Shown: positions 59,501-64,000 of the stretch, one piece after another
Layout: each line of letters starts with the position of its first letter
How positions within the stretch are numbered: the stretch's first letter is position 1
From: Salvelinus alpinus
Lineage: Eukaryota; Chordata; Actinopteri; Salmoniformes; Salmonidae
NCBI RefSeq assembly: GCF_045679555.1
Contig: NC_092092.1
Coordinates: 24,108,969-24,172,968, forward strand
DNA: 64,000 bases
Direction: 5' to 3'
Translations under genes and position numbers: made by a program
The notes under the pieces: generated by a model
What the model saw: only the letters and a program-made list of their open reading frames with translations
The model's database searches: none
What the model was told of the DNA's origin: nothing

Positions 59501-62155
59501 GAGCAGGACAAGCAGCGCTGGCGTATGGACAAGAACCAGCTGGAGCAGACCCTGCAGGAGAACAAGGAGCGCATGGAGAAGCTGGAGGGCTACTGGATGG
59601 AGGCCCAGAGTCTGTGTCAGGCTGTGGACGAGCACCTGAAGGAGACGCAGGCCCAGTACCAGGCTCTGGAGCGCAAGTACAGCAAGGCCAAGCGCCTCAT
59701 CAAGGAGTACCAGCAGAAGTAAGGCCGGGCCATACACACACACACACAGGTTGCATTGCTACTAGCGTTAGCGCAATGACATGGTAGCTGTTCCCATAGA
59801 CTTCCAGTCACGGAGCCATTGACTATCCATTTAAAAGCGCGTCTCTGCAGAAAAATATTTTTGCAGTGACAACAATTTGGGCCACCGTTGCTAAATTAAA
59901 ATAGGGGAAACACTGAGTGTGATTAGTGTCTCTCTGTGACGTCTCATCTGTAGGGAGATTGAGTACCTGAAGAAGGAGACTCAGCGCTGTGTACAGGACG
60001 GGGCCGAGGCATCACTGAAGGAGGAGTCAGGACAGCTCCATGAACAGGTAATAGTGGAGACTGATGGCTGTATGTGTGGCTCAAACACCAAGGTTTGTGT
60101 GTTCGATTCCTGCTGGGGCCACCAATACGAGAAATGTATGCACACATGACTGTCAGTTGCTTTAGATAAGTGTCTGTTAAATGATATACACTGCTCAAAA
60201 AAATAAAGGGAACACTTAAACAACACAATGTAACTCCAAGTCAATCACACTTCTGTGAAATCAAACTGGCCACTTAGGAAGCAACACTGATTGACAATAA
60301 ATTTCACATGCTGTTGTGCAAATGGAATAGACAAAAGGTGGAAATTATAGGCAATTAGCAAGACACCCCCAATAAAGGAGTGATTCTGCAGGTGGTGACC
60401 ACAGACCACTTCTCAGTTCCTATGCTTCCTGGCTGATGTTTTGGTCACTTTTGAATGCTGGCGGTGCTCTCACTCTAGTGGTAGCATGAGACGGAGTCTA
60501 CAACCCACACAAGTGGCTCAGGTAGTGCAGCTCATCCAGGATGGCACATCAATGCAAGCTGTGGCAAGAAGGTTTGCTGTGTCTGTCAGCGTAGTGTCCA
60601 GAGCATGGAGGCGCTACCAGGAGACAGGCCAGTACATCAGGAGACGTAGGAGGGCAACAACCTAGCAGCAGGACCGCTACCTCCGCCTTTGAGCAGGAGG
60701 AGCACTGCCAGAGCCCTGCAAAATGACCTCCAGCAGGCCACAAATGTGCATGTGTCAGCATATGGTCTCACAAGGGGTCTGAGGATCTCATCTCGGTACC
60801 TAATGGCAGTCAGGCTACCTCTGGCGAGCACATGGAGGGCTGTGCGGCCCCACAAAGAAATGCCACCCCACACCATGACTGACCCACCGCCAAACCGGTC
60901 ATGCTGGAGGATGTTGCAGGCAGCAGAACGTTCTCCACGGCGTCTCCAGACTCTGTCACGTCTGTCACATGTGCTCATGTGCTCAGTGTGAACCTGCTTT
61001 CATCTGTGAAGAGCACAGGGCGCCAGTGGCGAATTTGCCAATCTTGGTGTTCTCTGGCAAATGCCAAACGTCCTGCACGGTGTTGGGCTGTAAGCACAAC
61101 CCCCACCTGTGGACGTCGGGCCCTCATACCACCCTCATGGAGTCTGTTTCTGACCGTTTGAGCAGACACATGCACATTTGTGGCCTGCTGGAGGTCATTT
61201 TGCAGGGCTCTGGCAGTGCTCCTCCTGCTCAAAGGCGGAGGTAGCGGTCCTGCTGCTGGGTTGTTGCCCTCCTACGGCCTCCTCCACGTCTCCTGATGTA
61301 CTGGCCTGTCTCCTGGTAGCGCCTCCATGCTCTGGACACTACGCTGACAGACACAGCAAACCTTCTTGCCACAGCTCGCATTGATGTGCCATCCTGGATG
61401 AGCTGCACTACCTGAGCCACTTGTGTGGGTTGTAGACTCCGTCTCATGCTACCACTAGAGTGAGAGCACCGCCAGCATTCAAAAGTGACCAAAACATCAG
61501 CCAGGAAGCATAGGAACTGAGAAGTGGTCTGTGGTCACCACCTGCAGAATCACTCCTTTATTGGGTGTGTCTTGCTAATTGCCTATAATTTCCACCTTTT
61601 GTCTATTCCATTTGCACAACAGCATGTGAAATTTATTGTCAATCAGTGTTGCTTCCTAAGTGGACAGTTTGATTTCACAAAAGTGTGATTGACTTGGAGT
61701 TACATTGTGTTGTTTAAGTGTTCACTTTATTTTTTTGAGCAGTGTATATTATATATTTCATTGTGTGCAGCTGTAACCGATGTGAAATGGCTAGCTAGGT
61801 AGCGGTGGTGCGCGCTAGCAGCCTTTCAGTCGGTGACGTCACTTGCTCTGAGACTTGAAGTGGTGGTTCCCCTTGCTCTGCAAGGGCCGCGGCTTTTGTG
61901 GAGCGATGGGTAATGATGCTTCTTGGGTGACTGTTGTTGATGTGTGCAGAGGGTCCCTGGTTCGCGCCGGGGCGAGGGGACGGACGTAAAGTTATACTGT
62001 CACACAGCCATTGGGGAGACCATTGGTGAAGCAGAGCATTGGTAAAGTTTCTAGTAGTCTATCATAATACGTAACCATAACTTTCTGTGTTACTTTGGTT
62101 GCAGGTAGCAGATCTGGAATGCAGGGTTGAAGAGCTGAAATCTGAACCTTTATAA
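38528..62155 (+). CDS. ppp1r9b: Spinophilin / neurabin-2 (PP1 regulatory subunit 9B), complete, 10 exons
   Basis: This scaffold targets protein phosphatase 1 to actin, notably in dendritic spines. Exons: 38528-39997, 53667-53799, 54129-54249, 54626-54730, 57452-57584, 58778-58930, 59039-59092, 59489-59718, 59954-60047, 62105-62155. Phases agree and give 2544 nt, 847 residues (human 817). The start MMKT is conserved. Exon 1 holds the F-actin-binding region ([17 protein letters not shown], about 57-73) and, near its end, the PP1-docking RVxF-type motif RKICF (480-484). Exons 2-5 encode the PP1-binding segment and a PDZ domain (about 533-617, GLGI loop). Exon 6 is acidic. Exons 7-10 form the C-terminal coiled coil ([21 protein letters not shown]). 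The last about 40 residues differ most from mammals. Exon 1 is GC-rich and proline/serine/glutamate-rich, as in the family. Which salmonid duplicate this is cannot be told. Confidence 0.94.
40335..40745. repeat. CTCTCTGTAG pyrimidine satellite
   Basis: About 400 bp of CTCTCTCTGTAG/CTCTCTGTGG units of variable CT length, 340 bp downstream of exon 1. Ser-Leu or Arg-Glu frames across it are artefacts. Confidence 0.92.
41503..41592. repeat. Short palindromic repeat (same family as 4848-4963)
   Basis: GTCCCAAATGGTAACC ... CTATATAGCACACTACTTTT ... GGTCAAAAGTAGTGCCTCA. Confidence 0.85.
41940..42505 (+). mobile_element. 5'-truncated LINE tail inserted in a palindromic repeat
   Basis: The left half (GGTCAAAAGTAGTCCACAATG) and right half (GAATAGGGTGCCATTTGG) of the palindromic repeat flank a LINE 3' end of about 475 bp. 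That LINE end closes with CTTGGCCAGGTCGCAATTG ... CCTGGTTAAATAAAGGTG and an AT-rich run. AATGTA at 41990-41995 and 42471-42476 looks like the target-site duplication. It is the same LINE family as 30764-32910. Confidence 0.82.
45150..47860. repeat. Probable decayed DNA transposon region, class uncertain
   Basis: The flanks of the TTAA-bounded insert at 45646-46679 (GTTGAGCGG and ACAAAGAAATGGGTTC) read as one continuous sequence once that insert is set aside, and the surrounding text resembles a multi-copy salmonid repeat. I see no intact transposase. Borders and family are uncertain. Confidence 0.4.
45646..46679. mobile_element. TTAA-bounded interspersed element (about 1.03 kb)
   Basis: TTAA at 45646-45649 and at 46676-46679 bound a block with ends CTAGGGTACGTGGGACGG and CCTACCCCAGAGAGG, partly inverted. 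TTAA target duplication is a feature of piggyBac-type transposons, so a non-autonomous piggyBac-like element is possible. It has no transposase. I recall the same sequence as abundant in salmonids. Confidence 0.6.
47873..48840 (-). mobile_element. Tc1-like transposon remnant
   Basis: The right end at about 48818-48840 is a Tc1-type inverted terminus (TAGACACACCTACTCATTCC on the minus strand). The minus-strand frame at 48112-48306 has the transposase N-terminal region ([15 protein letters not shown], then APQIAAQIN in another frame). The catalytic part is mostly deleted after about 47970 and the left terminus is missing. Confidence 0.85.
48970..49235. repeat. Short tandem array, about three diverged units
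   Basis: Units carry GGTTTGATTAAGGTTTGATTG, AGTGGGA...GTGTTTGTTG and TCTCGGAGGGACGTTAAGTC, spaced about 115 bp apart. No coding potential. Confidence 0.65.
49960..50150. repeat. Palindromic MITE-like repeat
   Basis: CGTTTCCCAAACCCGGTCCT ... TGATTCAAATAAATAATGAT ... ATTTGAATCAGCTG ... GAGTTTGGGAAACC forms a long imperfect inverted repeat with arms of about 80 bp, a typical teleost fold-back MITE. Confidence 0.8.
50205..50475. repeat. Palindromic repeat interrupted by another repeat
   Basis: Halves of the 4848-4963 family (CCAAGTGGCATCCTATTCTC; GGACTAGGGTGCCATTTAGG) flank a different repeat (GGGGTAGGCAACCCAGGGCC ... at about 50235-50430). Confidence 0.65.
51127..51395. repeat. GTGTGTGCCATGTCA minisatellite
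   Basis: About eleven units of GCCATGTCAGTGTGTGTGTG with GT runs of varying length. The Cys-Val frames here are artefacts. Confidence 0.93.
51606..51820. repeat. Palindromic repeat (4848-4963 family) split by about 100 bp
   Basis: AAATCCCAAATTACACTC ... TGTAGTGAACTACTTTTC at the left and GGTCAAAAGTAGTGCCC ... GGGTGTTATTTCGGATGCA at the right. The interposed 51655-51758 piece is unassigned. Confidence 0.7.
51885..52035. repeat. Palindromic MITE-like repeat
   Basis: CTCAAATCTGGACCTCCATG and GTCCGGACCTTGTAGGGTAAGATTTGAA-type inverted ends. It resembles a common teleost fold-back repeat. Confidence 0.5.
53062..53165. repeat. Short palindromic repeat (4848-4963 family)
   Basis: TTCCCAAATAGCTCCCTATA ... 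GTCAAAAGTAGTGCACTATG ... GGTGCCATTTGGGATGCAA, nearly complete. Confidence 0.88.
54752..54840. repeat. Short palindromic repeat (4848-4963 family), partial
   Basis: GTACGCTACTTTTGACTAGG ... GGTGCTATTTGGGATGCAC, about 20 bp after exon 4 of ppp1r9b. Confidence 0.8.
54921..56364 (+). mobile_element. Near-full-length Tc1-like transposon in ppp1r9b intron 4
   Basis: Inverted ends TAAACTCAGCAAAAAAATAA and its complement (TTTTTTTGCTGAGTTTA), in a TA context, bound 1444 bp. It carries a transposase gene broken by a frameshift and a stop (next entry). It is inserted in the same direction as the host gene. Confidence 0.93.
55187..56105 (+). pseudogene. Tc1-like transposase, disrupted
   Basis: The expected start is the ATG at 55187 ([16 protein letters not shown]). 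The frame then shifts in the first DNA-binding helix region. It resumes in another frame from about 55281 ([16 protein letters not shown]) and reads to 56105, apart from one TAG at 55620-55622 placed directly after LFTD, which carries the first catalytic Asp. The second Asp ([10 protein letters not shown]) and the Glu ([10 protein letters not shown]) are intact with 34 residues between them, the Tc1 DD34E spacing. Only two lesions suggest a fairly recent copy. It was presumably cut-and-paste when active. Confidence 0.92.
57564..57691 (+). repeat. Exon 5 splice-junction triplication in ppp1r9b
   Basis: The last 21 nt of exon 5 plus its donor (57564-57597) recur at 57613-57646 and 57669-57695. 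CAGTACATGGA is retained in all three, the middle copy has an intact GTAGGT donor at 57634, and the last has GTACAG at 57690. Confidence 0.85.
58085..58172. repeat. Short palindromic repeat (4848-4963 family)
   Basis: CCCAAATGACACCCTATTC ... GTCAAAAGTAGTGCACTATA ... TAGGGTGCCATTTGTGATGC. A further short piece (CACCCTATTCCTTATATACT) lies in the 108-bp intron 6 at about 58965-58995. Confidence 0.85.
58540..58592 (-). mobile_element. HpaI SINE tail fragment
   Basis: CCTTTATTTAACTAGGCAAG then TCGGTTAAGAATAAATTCTT is the HpaI SINE tail in reverse. Confidence 0.7.
59235..59330 (+). mobile_element. SINE tail fragment
   Basis: GGCCGTCATTGTAAATAAG ... TTTGTTCTTAATGGACTTGCC ... CAGGTTAAATAA matches the 3' half of HpaI-type SINEs; the tRNA-like head is missing. 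Confidence 0.7.
60050..60186 (+). mobile_element. tRNA-derived SINE in ppp1r9b intron 9
   Basis: A pol III B-box-like GTTCGATTCC occurs at about 60101-60110. The tail TGCTTTAGATAAGTGTCTGT TAAATGA is typical of teleost SINEs. It starts a few bases after exon 9. A similar tail fragment in reverse lies at 10250-10290. Confidence 0.6.
60187..61746. mobile_element. Fold-back Tc1-like element (two opposed 5' halves)
   Basis: Both ends carry the TACACTGCTCAAAAAAATAA terminus. Read inward from each end, the sequence is the same transposase 5' half: HTH frames at 60441-60665 (+) and 61492-61229 (-), both starting [11 protein letters not shown]. The switch point is near 60760. The left arm is about 574 bp; the reverse unit continues to the first part of the catalytic domain (GGSVMVWGG, 60978-60770). 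Both frames are broken. Arms pair over about 550 bp with a spacer near 430 bp. Confidence 0.9.
61765..62012 (+). mobile_element. SINE-like repeat in ppp1r9b intron 9
   Basis: ATGTGAAATGGCTAGCTAGG ... GTCGGTGACGTCACTTGCTC ... CCTTGCTCTGCAAGGGCCGC ... GGTTCGCGCCGGGGC ... TATACTGTCACAC resembles an abundant salmonid SINE with a B-box near 61959-61968. It ends about 90 bp before the exon 10 acceptor. Confidence 0.6.
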
Positions 62156-63835
62156 AAGCCTTGTTTCCTATGTCTCTTCAAGAACATTAAGTGGATACCA
62201 GGATGTTATTGTATTTGCAGTGGACCCAGGGTATTTCTTGCCTCAAACTTTAGCTTGGTTTGCGGTTGCATACATGTACCCTCAGGCTTTGTATTGCTGC
62301 ATATAATCTCTTTATCTAACAATCCTTTTAATCCTGTTTTTGTTGTTTGTTTTGTGAATATTTCCGATCTGGTAATATTGCCAATGGCTACTGGTTTGTC
62401 TGATAGTTTAATCAACCATTTTCTTAACATAAAAAAAAATACTGGCAAGAACTTCTGTGGAGCTCTAACCGTTGCTGTTCCTCATTTTTTTCCAGTGTTC
62501 AGTATTTGGCCATTTGATAGAAAATAGTGTTTGGGTGAATTAGAAAACCAGGCTTTTGATTTCAATTGCAAAAACAAATTCCTTTTCTTTGTTTTGTGAT
62601 GTTTTATTTTCTGGAATTGTCATTTTACAGCTGTAATACTGTGGTTTTCAAACAAAGTTTGGTTTGTATATATTTTTTATTAATACATGTAAAACATTTA
62701 ACATGTATGCACTAATGGAGTCAAGAGTTGGTGCATATGATAACTTATGTGACTGAGGAAGACATGTAATTGTAAAATGTTGACACTGGAGAAGATATAG
62801 AATGATTGTGTTGGTGCTTCACTGGAATGTAAGGGAAAATAAGAGATACTGTCAGCTATCCATCTCCTTCTACAATTAGATCAGCAATCCAACCTTTGCA
62901 GGGGTTTGTCACTCAACTTCAGTCGACTGCTGCCTACCTTTCAGAGTTAACAACCGTAGTGTGTATTGTTAGCCAGTCAACTCCGCTAGCCAGTAATGGC
63001 TACTGATGCGATTCAGTAAGAGCATAGTAAACCTTCAGTAACAACCCCTTTCTTAAGTAACTGAACTTACATAAAATAACTCATTGTAAAAAGGACCAGA
63101 AGAGAGTTTCCAAATCTGCTGTGCTACAAAGGGACATGGACAAGATTTGAAATCTGATCGTTTTTAATTTTATTGTGGATGTTATCAAAGATGTGTTCAA
63201 CACTGACTGAATGGCAGACACTGGTGATGGAAAGTGTTGGGAAACACAACTGGTGCATGTTCATTAGGAACCAAACAGAATAAAATGGACTGAAACAGGG
63301 AAGGACTAGGCCTATCTGGACTTGTCTGTTGTGTACCCTAATGAACACAACCATGGACTTCGATGGTGATGAAACATCACCAGCAGCTATTGTGCACTCC
63401 CCATTCCCCTGACTGTAGCACATGGACTCACTGCCAGGTAGTATTCACCTGCTTCTTCACAGTTTGGAGGGAAACTTACTGTAAAAAGCCTATTTGTGTC
63501 AACTCCCATACCAGTGTGTTTGTATAGTTAAGATGACTGAAATATTTGAGTTGTTTATATGGTAAACGCCATATGTGAGGTGTTGTATTAAAGCTGGTAA
63601 GATAAGCAATGCAAAGAAACGAGTGATGATGGAAAGGAAAAACGGTTTAGAATGGATATTTGTTGAATTTCAGAGGCAAGACCTAGGTGATTTCACAAAG
63701 AGTGTTAGATAATTTTATGAAATGAAGAAATATCTCATGAGCATGTTATGTATTTTCATAAGATTTTAGGCGTGTACAGGGCACATGCTTTGCATTATAT
63801 GTTTTGTGGAATAAATGGTGAACCGTGATACTGAA
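62156..63835 (+). other. ppp1r9b: ppp1r9b 3' UTR
   Basis: The stop is TAA at 62153-62155. AATAAA at 63810-63815 is the best distal polyadenylation signal before the next transposon, giving a 3' UTR of about 1.7 kb. No other gene is recognised in it. The end is inferred. Confidence 0.55.
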
Positions 63836-63882
63836 GTCTTTTTTTATTCATTTTCCATTTCCCTTATCTTCAGGTACAAAGA

Positions 63883-64000
63883 TACACTACATAACCAAAA
63901 GTATGGACACCTGCTCATCGAACATCTCATTCCAAAATCATGGGCATGAATATGGATGGAGTTGGTCCCCCCTTTGCTGCTATAACAGCCTCCACTCTTC
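63883..64000 (+). mobile_element. Tc1-like transposon, 5' end, cut by the window edge
   Basis: TACACTACATAACCAAAAGT then GAACATCTCATTCCAAAATC and CTGCTATAACAGCCTCCACT match the start of a well-known salmonid Tc1-like family. It runs off the right edge. Confidence 0.8.

Overview
The window is a vertebrate nuclear locus from a salmonid fish (trout, salmon, char or whitefish group). The evidence for salmonid is the HpaI-type tRNA SINEs, several different Tc1-like transposon families and many copies of a short palindromic repeat; species cannot be told from the sequence alone. Three protein-coding genes were assembled from splice sites and conserved reading frame, and all three CDSs close in frame: col1a1-type fibrillar collagen (+, 732-21895, 49 exons, 1460 residues), sgca alpha-sarcoglycan (-, 35932-25740, 9 exons, 390 residues) and ppp1r9b spinophilin/neurabin-2 (+, 38528-62155, 10 exons, 847 residues).

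Layout: 1-731 is upstream sequence, TATA promoter and 5' UTR of the collagen gene, including the collagen 5' stem-loop around the start codon. 732-23010 is the compact collagen gene, with small introns carrying minisatellites, a (GT)71 tract and a few SINE/LINE pieces. 23011-25739 is intergenic or sgca 3' UTR. 25740-35932 is sgca, whose introns carry a decayed LINE, a non-autonomous Tc1 and a nested inverted-repeat element. 35933-38527 separates the divergent sgca and ppp1r9b starts. 38528-62155 is ppp1r9b, with a 13.7 kb repeat-rich first intron, a nearly complete dead Tc1 in intron 4 and a fold-back Tc1 in intron 9. 62156-63835 is the ppp1r9b 3' UTR, and a further Tc1 starts at 63883.

Order and relative strand match what is known of human 17q21.33 (COL1A1, SGCA, PPP1R9B), and a paralogous set (COL1A2, SGCE, PPP1R9A) lies on human 7q21. 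The genes do not form an operon-like unit. Collagen acts in the extracellular matrix, alpha-sarcoglycan in the muscle dystrophin complex, and spinophilin as a PP1-targeting actin scaffold.

I found no clearly new biological system. The points most worth checking are: a Cys-to-Ser change at the third C-propeptide cysteine of the collagen chain (possible teleost alpha3(I) chain); two exon fusions relative to human COL1A1; a (GT)71 tract abutting a collagen splice acceptor; a probable GC-AG first intron in sgca; a triplicated exon-5 splice junction in ppp1r9b; and several nested or fold-back transposons.
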